Source: Zhengitettix transpicula
Taxonomy: Eukaryota > Arthropoda > Insecta > Orthoptera > Tetrigidae
Assembly (NCBI GenBank): GCA_037074705.1
Contig: CM073593.1
Span: 17,675,001 to 17,739,000 of the forward strand
Length of the DNA stretch: 64,000 nucleotides
Direction of reading: 5' to 3'
Shown here: one piece after another, positions 1 through 10,811 of the stretch
Layout: every line of letters begins with the position of its first letter
Position numbering within the stretch: the stretch's first letter is position 1
Notes under the pieces: generated by a model
What the model was told of the DNA's origin: nothing
What the model saw: only the letters and a program-made list of their open reading frames with translations
Database searches by the model: none
Program-made: the position numbers and the translations under genes

Positions 1-21
1 CCCACGTTGTGGTAGCCAAAA
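1..21 (-). other. LTR retrotransposon primer-binding site and edge of internal region
   Basis: Read on the minus strand, these bases follow directly after an LTR ending ATTACA and begin TTTTGGCTACCACAACGTGG. A TGG start just inside an LTR is the signature of a tRNA primer-binding site in Ty3/gypsy-type elements. The same string recurs next to the related LTR ending at 51086 and, diverged, next to the one ending at 15263. The element body must lie to the left of the window. The priming tRNA was not determined. Confidence 0.65.
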
Positions 22-1029
22 TGTAATAATTAAATATGATGGGCTTTTAAATGAACAATTATTAACTTTAAAACAAACAAAATTTTATTTAGCAATACTT
101 GAAACAATTATACAATTTTAAAAACATATCACAATCTCTCAAAGGTCTTAACTGGGTTTGATAACGGCAGAACATTTAAACATAATCAAAGAACTCAAAA
201 TTTAGATTTAATTTAAATTGAAATATTTATTCGTCTAGACATAGACGAAATTAATTATCGACGAACTTATTCTACAAGATGGATTTTAAATTTAAACAGT
301 TTATTTTATCAACACTAAAGAACGATATCTGACATTATCTTTTAAGTCGGTTTACAAAAATCATTTTACTTTTCTCTTGCTACTTACGGCTGCCCAGGAT
401 CCTTTTACCTTTCGAACACAGTGGTGGGGTTTTCACAGCTTCTATTAAACTCACAGATTCTACTAAATACTGTTGGTTTGAAAAAGAAAGTTAGTGGTAT
501 CTCGACGACTTGCTCTGCTCTGCTTCGACGACTACAGGTTTACTGTAAATTTAACAAGTCCTCTCTCCTATGCTTTGGCTGCGACTTTAAACTGCAATCT
601 TTCGACGACTCTTCTTCTTAAACAATGTCTCTCTTAACAACATCCTCCATTCTCGGTGATCGCAGCACAACTGACCCTCAAAAGCTTATCTCCTCCCTTA
701 TATACTCCCTGTCTCTTACGAAAACTTCGTCGAAAATGCCAGTTGACAGATTCTTCCATTATCACACGATTTATATCATGCAGCCGCAGTTCCGTAGTCA
801 ACAAATGGCTAACTACTCTGTCATGTCAAGCCGACAATCGAGACAGGACCCGCAATCACTCTGGTTGTCTTTTCCACCCCCACACGCACGTGCACGGTTT
901 CTCAAGACCACACACCCAGCAGTCCCCAGAACGAAGAAAAACTTAAACCTAAATAAACCCGTTACAAAATGCCCCTCCAACAGTCCAGACTATCAATCAC
1001 AAACAATGCCTCACTTAACAGACATTACA
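22..1029 (-). repeat. 5' LTR of a minus-strand LTR retrotransposon (family A, copy 1)
   Basis: The 1008-bp segment is bounded by the short inverted repeat TGTAAT/ATTACA in the TG...CA arrangement. On the minus strand it contains a TATA box (TATATAAGG, near 698-706) and AATAAA-type signals, and it is followed by the primer-binding site at 1-21. Long stretches of its 3' half match the LTR-like segments ending at 51086 and 15263, for example TTATCAAACCCAGT. Open frames inside it are short and read as noise. Because the binding site lies on its left, this is the 5' LTR of an element that runs off the window. The outer flank is an AT microsatellite. Confidence 0.7.
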
Positions 1030-1050
1030 ATATATATATATATATATATA
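1030..1050. repeat. AT dinucleotide microsatellite flanking LTR copy 1
   Basis: About ten TA/AT units directly abut the outer end of the LTR. The same context is seen at LTR copy 3 near 14350. Confidence 0.8.
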
Positions 1051-2180
1051 ATGGCAAAACTGAAAAATTCTTTACAAATAATGTATTTCATTTAAACGAA
1101 CTTATTTTAAATTTTACACAATATAATATATATAAATAATATAATTTCAATATTGAAAATTATCTGACATTCCTGAAAGATATTATATATAATATATATT
1201 ATAAAGGATTGGAACAAAAGCCAACTACGTGATCACCCAGACTTTCAAGGAATAAACCCGGTCATTGTTATACGGTTAGTTTAAATCCAGGTCTGTAACA
1301 GGATATTTTTACTATTTGGCTCAGATGGATCTAAAAGTTAGGAAATATATCCTGCATCGGTAAATTAGAAAAAAAGTCCGACTTATGTCTCAAAGAAATT
1401 GCCATTTATCGCGGTAAACACCCCTGCGTCCAAACGTCCGAGCGCCAAAATGGCCCCGCAGAAAACGTTCCAGAGCCAAAATGGCCCCGCCGAAACGTCC
1501 TAGAGCGGTCATACGTTGCCAGATGTTCCTACTTATTTTGGGCACCTTCTTGACTTAAAAGAACGCCATTGATGACAGAGTCTACGTTTGCTAATTACGT
1601 TTCGTACAATGACCAGACAAGTTCGGACACGAAAAAATTCTACAAAAATTCAATTCAATCAATTCATTTAACATTTGTAGACTATAACGGATCGAGAGAA
1701 TTTCCAAAGCAGGAAGCCTAAAGAAAACATAACAAAAGTTGAATACCACAATCAAACATGAAAATAACAAAATCGCCTTTTAATTTACTAAATGTATTGA
1801 GAGGTAATGTATGCTTTTTTAAAAGAAAGTGGAATGAAAGATTATAAGTTTAATAATAATAATTAACACGGAGACAGAAAAAGTATAAAAATAGAGATTA
1901 GGTTATAACGTATAAACGGGTTGCTATCGGTAGAAAGAGCTCAACTCAGCATCGGACCAGTTAAAGAAAAGCACATCTTAAAAAATAAAAATATTTTACA
2001 GATTTGTTGTATCCGGAGTATTAAATGTTCATGGGGACACATTTTATAGAAAAAGTTAGCTACGTCTAGGAATTTTAATAATTGCAAATGACAGTTGATC
2101 AGAGTGGTTGTAAATGTGACGGTAGAACTATTTGCGATAGCCTATAATAAAATAAGCATGTAATTAACCCGCCCTTTCCC
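1051..2180. other. Intergenic, no gene recognised
   Basis: No convincing ORF is present. The only structure is a short GC- and CpG-rich minisatellite at about 1430-1510, in which a unit of about 34 bp containing GCCAAAATGGCCCCGC occurs twice. Confidence 0.5.
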
Positions 2181-2187
2181 ACCCCAT

Positions 2188-2330
2188 TTTTTTACATGAG
2201 GGTAATCCACATGGTGGCAACTTCCCTTTAATAGCATAGGAAGAGATTTGAAAGTGGGGATGCGGTGGGTTACAGGAAGGTATCCAAGGGCTAACTATGG
2301 CCCCCGAGTTATAGTTTAAGGATCCTACAC
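2188..2330 (+). repeat. Interspersed repeat family B, truncated copy
   Basis: The stretch starting ACATGAGGGTAATCCACATG closely matches the start of the copies at 8478 (+) and, inverted, 29220 (-). The match continues through the segment ending TTATAGTTTAAGGAT and then stops. No coding capacity of its own is supported. Confidence 0.6.
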
Positions 2331-2339
2331 GACATTCTT

Positions 2340-5300
2340 CGGGACAAACCCGTGTATCGTGTAGGTCAGACTCTTGCTACTTATCTGACGCCCTTTCGAT
2401 GGCAGGAGTATTCTGCTCTCTAATTATTTAGAATCAGTTATTGTTGTATTTCCGTGTGAGAAGAAAATGTTAGGACAGAAACATAAATGGAGGGAAACAG
2501 TATAAAACTGTGTTTAGATACCTGATGGCTCCTCAATTTAGTTCAACGGTAAACTCCTGACAAGTTTAATGGTTTTCCCAGTTTATCAACCATGCTGTCT
2601 GTTATTGTTTCTTCAGTAAAGTTACGAGACACCTGACAAAGAAACAGTTGTTCTCTTAACCTCCCATAAAAACAAAGATTTAGTGTAATAATAAGCATAT
2701 TCTTCTGTATTCTTTAACGACCAATTTTATCCTTATGTAAACATTATCATGACTGCTCCTTTTTTAATTTCCACTGAATTGTCAAGTTCTTTCTCGTGTT
2801 CATAAAATGTAATTTCTAAGGAGAAATACTTTTCTTAAACAGTCTCAAGTATTTTTATTGGGACACGGTACTCGTATGAAAATAATATATTAAAAATCAT
2901 TCAGTTATAATACTTTGTGCCTAACCAATACTAAAGCCATTGTAGTCGCCAGTAAAGCAATAGCTGGAAAGAAAAAGCTCGTTGCGTCAAAATGCGATGT
3001 GCAGTGGTAATTGCACTGTAATTGTAGTTGGTGTGGACCGGAGCTCACTTTTATGCGAACACTTGTTACGGCAACTACTCTCAAAACAAGTAAATAAATT
3101 GTATTCAGTTCAGGAGATGATGTACGTCAAATAACTCGTTAAAGTTGAGAGACGATAAGTACAGAGACCTTGTCGGTGTCTGAATCTAATGAATGTTTTT
3201 AAGACATAGTGGAGTTGCTCCAAGAGGCAGTTCCTGTCTGGTGACAATACTCCCCACCCCACCATCTCCATTCTTCTACACGCCATTCTATTTTTCGCGA
3301 CCTATACACATTTACCCTATTTTTAATACAATACAGAATAATTTTAAAACTTTGTGATTGATAAATTAAAATTTTAGAACTTTCATATAGAATTTTCAAT
3401 AAGGTAGCAATTGTCAAATTGCTAAAGGATATGAAATACACTTTAAATTATAAATAAAGCAAAGCCAATTATTTTACAAACGGTGTGCTGTTTTTAACTT
3501 CTGGAGCAGTATCTATATATAGCTCATCAATGGTTTTTGATGATCTTCTAAGGTTTATAAGGCTGCATATTGAGCACTGTCTTTGTGGATTAATCCGAAG
3601 TTATGCTAGAGGTAAATGTGTCGCCTCTCGCTGTTCAAATTCTTCCCCTTATTCTGAAAAATAATTTCAAATCTTTCTCTCCAATTCAAGCTGTCTCTAA
3701 ACGCCCTGCAATTTTCAAGTATTTTTAAAATTGTCTTCTCAAAACTGAAAACATATTTTCAACTTCTTCAATTCAAGAAACTATTAATAATTTAAAATCA
3801 GTTAAAAAGAAAAACATGAAGACAAAGATTTTATAAAACATTTCTATAGTGTTGTTTGAACAATTTGAAATAGTCCCCTAGGCCCCCAAAGTTAAATGTT
3901 CCTGTTGCATTTAGAGAAATTTTCCATATGTCTTCAATTATAGCAATTTGTTCATCCGATTAAGTGTTTAAATTTTATTTCATTACTCAAATTGTTTTAT
4001 ATTTCAATACTTTAAAATTTAGAGTAAAATAAAAAAATAATTCCATTTGTATTGTACCTAAATAAATAGCTGGTTATAATTGAACTTTTTGTTGAGATAA
4101 TGTTTCAATCTTGTGACTAACAATAAATGTAATAAACAAAATCATAAAGTCTCAGTTCTTGTTTCTAAAATTAACATCTGTTAAAATTATTGAAGACATG
4201 TAACATTGTGTATTCATTTAAACAGAAAACAATTAATTGTCATTTATTACTTTTGTTTTCAAAATAATATATACATTTTAATTAAATGATTACTTCCCTT
4301 TTCCAACATTTCAAGTATAATATAGAAAGGAATTTGCTTTCATACTATAAAATAGCATTTTGTGTCTGAAATTTAGTTTCCAAGATATTTACTATGCAAG
4401 TAGAGTGTTTATTTACTAATAAAAGCCTTGAATTTTAAAACTTAATAAAATATTTGTATATTCTATCATTTTATTGAACATCGTGCCATTTAAATTAGTA
4501 TTTAAGGTCTCTTATACCCAAATTGAATTAATTTGTTTCATACAGTATTATTTTGTATCACTTTTAATTAATTGGCCTGTCTTTTCTCAGAAAAATATCT
4601 ACATTAGAGGCAAAAATAACTTCTGTGTCAACCCATCATTAAAATCATAAAGTGATTTTGATTGCCACTTTGTATTTGAATATTTCAAGACATCAATACA
4701 AAATGGTTTAATAAGTGTTGAAAGTGTGGCAGGTGTTAATTAATAGATATATATAATCAATTGCATTGAGCAAATCCTGCTAGCAATGTTTAGAATACAC
4801 ATCAATATTTAGAATAAAACATAATGTAACTAAAGAATTATATGAAAAGGATATGACTGGAAATAAAGGAAACTAATGTTTTGATTTAATCCACTGAAAA
4901 TTTATCCTCTATGACAATGTATCTTATATCTACAACCTAAATTTGTAATTTTAAAACATTTGTGTGTTTATTACATCCCGTCACTTTTTCAAATAACTGT
5001 AATTGTTAGTACAGTATAATAAGTTATGGCTATTAGCCCCACAGAAAATTCCTGACTGAGAGTAACTACTGGTAGACAAGGTTTTCTTTTTATATAGGGC
5101 TCTGTCAATTGGTGTGAAAAAATTTTCTCTGATGGATAATTAGGAATAAATAGGAAAGTTTCAAGTTTTCAAAACAGGAGTTATGTGATCATTAAAACTT
5201 GATTTCCACATAAGGTTCATGAATAGTTATAATAATGCTTATTTTGGATGTTTGTAACCAAGGATAATATATGTAATATGGCACAGACATAGCAATTTTC

Positions 5301-8300
5301 TACAATAATAAACAATATAGTACACCTTATCATTCACTTTTGTTCAATGTAGAGAAACTTTCTCAGTTCCAAAACCTTTCCCCCACAAATACCTCACATC
5401 ACTTGTAAGCATTGCCTGACAAGCATATTAAACTTAATAAAAAATTTCTTTAGAATATTTCCTACGTACAGACAGGTGTTTGCAATTCTCTTCAAAAGCC
5501 ACAATGATAATGGCCTCACAGATCTCAGCAAGGATATCATTTCAACAACTCTTACCTTAAGGTTTAGCAGTGAGATCCATAATTGTCTAGTAGATCTTAC
5601 ATTTGACCCAAAATCTTCTATATAACCCAGATCTCATCTCATATTTCATTTATAAAACTCAACTCCTTAAACCACCATCTACAAAGCTTCCCCTGTATTA
5701 CAGATTTTATATCCCAGACACAAACTGCAAATACCAAATTAAGTGTGATTTTCAGTCCCTATCTGACAAGACCTCCTCTTCAGTGGTCCATAAAGTGTTT
5801 TTAAAAGAACTTATTGAGTTGGAAGCTTTTAAAAACCGGTTGTTTCCATTTTATACCTCTCCAAGATCACCAAAATTTGCATAGTTATGTTAACAGATGT
5901 TGTGTTACAATACTTAGTTTCATCTCCCTTCAAACTTCTCACCCAGAAACAACTGAAAAAATCCTCCACATATCATCTTCCATTGACTCAGAACTGTATA
6001 GATTTAGTCAAGCGAAAAAACAATCATCTCTGGTATCTTCCAACCCTGTTCCAACATAATACTACTAATATAGAGATTGCTCAGATTTTTATTGTACGAA
6101 TGGAGAGTGAAGCAATTATTATGGAAAGAATATTTAGACCAAGTGATGTGAGTTATGAAGAAACAAATCAGGGAAAGTCTGCAACAAGTTCAGACAGAAT
6201 GTAGTGATAGATGGAAAGTTTGAACATTATACAACTTTTCTGTGACTTTTCAACTCAGAGTTGCACAGCCATGGACCATTTTCGTTCAGCTCAGTTTAGT
6301 TGATGATGGAAGATGCCTTTGCCTTTTATTTCTGACTGATGCAGTTTCTCTGTCTTACACTCTGAATTGATGTTTATTACTCCCTGAAGAAGAACAGATT
6401 AGTTTACTGTTAAAAATATCTGTCTGTCACTCCTTCTTCCCTTTACCATGGCACATTCTCATTCTGCTTATTATTCCTGAATCCGTTGCCTTTATTACTT
6501 GGTCTAAATTTGGTTTACCTACTTTCTATTTCAGTTTACCTACTTCTCCCAAATAAAAAAGTGTAAAACATCTAGCAATATCTCTCAATTAAATTTTTGT
6601 TAAATTTAAAATCTTAACATGGTGGTAGTAAGTCATAAGACATGTCAATTCCCTGTGTACTACCATTTCATACAGCCCAGATCTTAGTGCCTTGGGTCTA
6701 TGTTAAAACCATTCCTTTATTTCTCCAATGGCATTATTATATAAAGATAAACCAGTCCTCTGTCTTTTCCCTTACCTTTCAAGCACTGTGTAATAGAGTG
6801 AGCAAACAATCTATTGATAATACTCAATTCTATACCTTATGGAACACCTTATTCCTGTTAGGTATGACAACACATAAAAGCAGTGGCGAGGCATGAGTGA
6901 CTATTGTGTTGTACTATTTGTGGAATGTGTGTTTATGAAAGGAATTATGTATTGTTCTTTTTCTAAGGATTTCGTTGTTTTTATCTAACTGCTGATTCGA
7001 CGCCAACCACCCAAATCGTCCCAAAACAAATTCGGAACGCCCAACAAAATCAGCGAGACCCATCACAATATATTATATACGCGAATTAAGAAAACATGTA
7101 AGACTCCTTATTAGAAACGGAAGACCATCGCTGAATCCCAAGGACTTTTCTACATTAATCATAATATCAAATATTTTACAGAGAAACGTGTTCTAAATTT
7201 TTCCTAGAGTGCAAGTATCTCCTCGTATGTCGCTAAACTGAGTAGTCTCCTAGGGTTTTTTTTACTATTAGGTTAGTAGCATGATTTTTTATTAAACGTG
7301 ACAGTATAAACAACTACAAACGAACTTTCGAGTAGCTAAATCGTTTTCCTATATCGGATAGGTTTGATTCACCATAGTTTCCTTTACCTCATGAATATGT
7401 CTACGTTACATAAATATATTACTATGAGGCAACATCACATTCTTCATAGCTATCTTTAATGTTTAGAGAAAAAACTGAATTCGTGTTATATCAATGTGTG
7501 ATAAGATAACGATGTTATGAAAAAAGTTCGCTCCACGTCTACTGTTACCTTGTTTACTAACCGGGATTGTTTGCGCAGACGAACACAATCACTGTTAAGT
7601 GGGTTTAACTTGAAATATACTCTGCCTGATTTACTCTTCGTTCAGTTTCATTGCTCCTCCAAGGAATATAGCCTTGAGACACGTTAACATAGTATACTCT
7701 TCGTTCAAATTTAGCAGGTTCAGAAAAATTTGCTGAGATTCTGTGGTAACACGTGGTCGAAGAATGACGTATTCTTCCTCATCAATAAATCAGATCAGAA
7801 TATCGCCATTGTTGAAGAAATTTCTGAAAGCTGTTAATCTTTATTGTAAAGCGCAAAATTAAGTAACTAATTCGTTCTATTACTGTACTATCTGAGAGCT
7901 TTTACAGAAAAAAACAATACTGCGCACGTTTATTACCGTAAAAGTTAGCTTTTAGATCAAAATAAATTCCTGCTTCGATTTCTAATACTTTAAAGTGCCG
8001 CGCAGTCGCTCTCTCGCTACAGCAGCCAGCTGACTATCTCTGTACTGAACAGAAAAACCTGCCTGGAATAGAAATACGCATGCACAGCATTCCGTTTGTC
8101 CACCCGCTGCACTGACCGTAATTCTGGACAATCTACCTCATTTCAGCATACGTGGATTGTTAATAAAATTGTCATTATTTAAAATGTGTACGAAAAATAC
8201 CTGCGCTTTATATGTGTTCACATGGCTCTAAATTTTTCCGCTTTTAAAAATTGTATACTATTGCGATTTGCATACACGGAATTAGAAATGTAACATATTA

Positions 8301-8470
8301 CGGATGGATACATTTGTCTCAAAGTATTTGTAACGTTATCGTTATGTCGTAGTATTATACGTATTTTACATATTTATTCACGTAAAAATCGTTATTCTTG
8401 CTTGAACTGATGTAGTACATAACCTAAATAACTCACGAGCCTTCACTGCTAACAGCATTTTTTTTTGGTA
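2340..8470. other. Intergenic region with a CpG-poor block, no gene recognised
   Basis: No ORF resembles a known protein. By eye, about 3660-6960 is AT-rich and nearly free of CpG, whereas the flanks are CpG-richer. Overlapping frames at 5603-6204 reach about 100 codons in different phases. They could be a frameshifted pseudogene or an old insertion of a transcribed sequence, but I cannot identify them. From about 6970 the composition changes abruptly and CpG reappears. Confidence 0.4.
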
Positions 8471-8477
8471 ACAGGCT

Positions 8478-8935
8478 ACATGAGGGTAATCCACATGGTG
8501 GCAACTCCCCTTTAATATCATAGGAAGGGATTTGAAAGGGGGGATGCGGAAGGGTAGAGGAAGGTAGCCAAGGGTTAACTAAGGGCCCCCGGGTTATAGT
8601 TTAAGGATTCAATAGGCATTCGCCTAAAAGTAATGCAGGGAAAACCCTAGAAAAACCTGCATCAGGTAGGTTGGGCATTGCCCTTCCGACAGCGGGAGTA
8701 GAGTTTGCTGTGGGGTCGCAGCATTTCTTTCTCCGTACTTCGACCAATTTAGGAGGCAGCTGGCCGACTGTTCCACTGGAAACAGTGAACAGCTCTTACC
8801 GTATGCCCAAGGTCTGTGACCCCGGAACATACACCTCTCAAAACAGGCCGAGGTGCCTCGGCTTGTGGGAACCTTAGTTCAAAAACGGAGAGAGGAAAAG
8901 GTACTGCCTGCGAGAGAATAGCCCTCGAAGACGCC
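8478..8935 (+). repeat. Interspersed repeat family B, longest plus-strand copy
   Basis: This copy starts ACATGAGGGTAATCCACATG and ends after an inverted pair, GCCGAGG/CCTCGGC with a 2-base loop, followed by TTGTGGGAACC. It is GC-richer than its surroundings. Related copies lie at 2188 (truncated), 28815-29250 (-), 30700-31050 (-), 13430-13620 (-, degraded) and 38170-38330 (-, end only). ORFs of 60-130 codons on either strand of these copies are shadows shared by the family. The element class is unknown. A subterminal hairpin recalls Helitrons, but no CTRR end follows. Confidence 0.7.
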
Positions 8936-8939
8936 CAAT

Positions 8940-9870
8940 TTAAATTTTTTAAAAAGAAAATGATGATAAACATGAGAGAGCGCTAGTGTGAATTATATAA
9001 TTAGCTATCATTGTTGTCCCCAAATTTGTTACTTAAAGGACATTGGAGACAGGTCCAACATAATAATGTATTACGTTTCGACAAGCATCAGCAAAGTAAC
9101 GAGACGTCAAGTAATTTTTTTAATCAAACATTAAATTATTGTGTCGTGGGATAGAATTATCTTTTATACGAGTATATATTTCTCCGTAATAATTTATAAT
9201 TTAGTCGTAGTATTAGATAACATCATAAATGGTATTCAATTAATATTTAATATTTTACTGCAGAGTAGTTTAATTCAAAATCTTTGAAATAAATATAGGG
9301 ACGCAATTATTAAATACTGGTGAAAAAATTACAATTGTATTTTTATCACGAATATTAAAAAAATTAAAAGCGAATTTAAGATACTCTCAAAGGCCGTAGA
9401 GCAATATATTTATTTATTTCCGAATATATTATTAACTAATCGTATATTGAGCCTAATAAACTGATGTGATGTAAATATTATGTTCTCTACGAAAATGTAA
9501 CCTAATTTCTTTAGGGATTTTAGTATTGTAACTTTATTAATTACATAAGAAAAATACCATGTCCCGATAAATGAATTGAATAATATTACTAAAAGACACT
9601 TTAGATAAATTTTGGACTACGGTTCAATTTTATTTTGGTTTTATGTTTGGACTCTGATGAAGATTTTTATTTTATTGCAGAGATGACCCGTGTGTTGTAA
9701 TCTAATTTTACTTAACGAAAATAAGAAATATATTAATTCATTTCGTTTTTCCGCAAAGTTCTTTACAGAATTTTAGTCTGTACTTTTAGTTATTGCCTTC
9801 ATATTTTGCATATCGAATAGTTACTTATTTACAGTAATAGTGCAATTGTTACGGTTTGTCGTATTGGTTG
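8940..9870. other. Intergenic AT-rich spacer
   Basis: I see nothing gene-like here. The stretch at about 9035-9110, containing ACGTTTCGACAAGCATCAGC, resembles the CGTTTCG-type motifs found in other dispersed repeats of the window. Confidence 0.4.
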
Positions 9871-10203
9871 TTATGCAAAGCTTTGTATTTCTGAAACTAA
9901 GTGGCAGCTTTGTTCAATGAATTGCAGTCTGGCGATGAGGTCATTTCCGCAACGACCACGTTGTGTGAGAGAATGCAGTTCCTTTCCATCTGAAGCTGGA
10001 TGCAGGTCACGCGTACAATTGCAAGCGGAACTCACAAGGACGCTCTTTACAATTGACGCCACTTGTTCTAACTGCTCTGTCGAGATAAATAAGGCTCGCA
10101 GATTTATCGTCGGCGACGGCCTTCCAGAGAACAATTCACGCAAGGAGTTGCAAACATTGCGACTATTAACAATCACGTCTGACATGTAGACCAAACAATA
10201 CAA
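9871..10203 (-). other. Unidentified 110-codon ORF in a GC-rich patch
   Basis: An open frame of 110 codons lies in a locally GC-rich stretch that stands out from its AT-rich surroundings. A second open frame of 90 codons runs on the opposite strand. The minus-strand product has several cysteines and a leucine-rich middle, but no motif I recognise. It lies about 600 bases downstream of the MIOX stop codon on the same strand, so it could be an exon of a neighbouring gene, a pseudogene or a repeat fragment. The GC content alone would favour long chance ORFs. Confidence 0.25.
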
Positions 10204-10569
10204 TAGCCATATATGTCGTTATAATTCGTAGAAGTCCAAGGACGTGTACTCAATTTTCTTTCTCATCGCCCTCATAACCAAAAGCATTAACAAATTATTC
10301 AGGATAAACGTTGCCCATATATTTCTCACTGAAAACAAAAGGTTGAGTACTGAATCCTGAATCGATTTTAATACTGACTTACCTTAAATTCACAACGTTT
10401 GAAACGCATTCCTTTTCGAACTAAGTTAAAAATTTTATAACATGGGGAAATGATCAGGTGTGTTATTGGACAGTGTTTGGTTTAGATATAATTTTTTTTA
10501 AAATTTTCATCATTGTTCTTCGGGCTTATGTTTTAAAAATAAATTAATACTTATTCAACAAGATATATA

Positions 10570-10575
10570 TTTAAT
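10570..10575 (-). terminator. Possible MIOX polyadenylation signal
   Basis: ATTAAA is read on the minus strand about 240 bases downstream of the MIOX stop codon. It is a common variant signal. The assignment rests on position alone. Confidence 0.3.
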
Positions 10576-10811
10576 GACAATCTATTTCGCACTTTTTATC
10601 AAATTACTAACTCATTGCTAACTTAAATAGAAAGTTTTATGTACAAAATGAAGGAAATACAGGAATCAGGCACAACGTACTCCATTTTCAGAAATCCTAT
10701 CAATTTTTTTTTTTTACATTTTTACATTTTAACACCCAATCATACGAAATTGTGACTCATGTTTCTGTTGAAATTAGGATCACTTCAATCTGACATCCGC
10801 GACCTTTAACC

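Noticed and set aside
421..1095. ORFs of 66-156 codons at the window start
   Set aside because: They lie within the LTR and AT microsatellite, on the strand opposite to the element, and have no protein-like features.
8820..8880. Helitron 3' end
   Set aside because: There is a hairpin, but no CTRR terminus or A/T insertion site can be shown.
8624..8973. ORFs ending PRCLGLWEP, also found near 28676-29132
   Set aside because: The same peptide occurs in several copies of an interspersed repeat, on sequence that forms a hairpin, and is open on both strands. These are repeat shadows, not a gene family.
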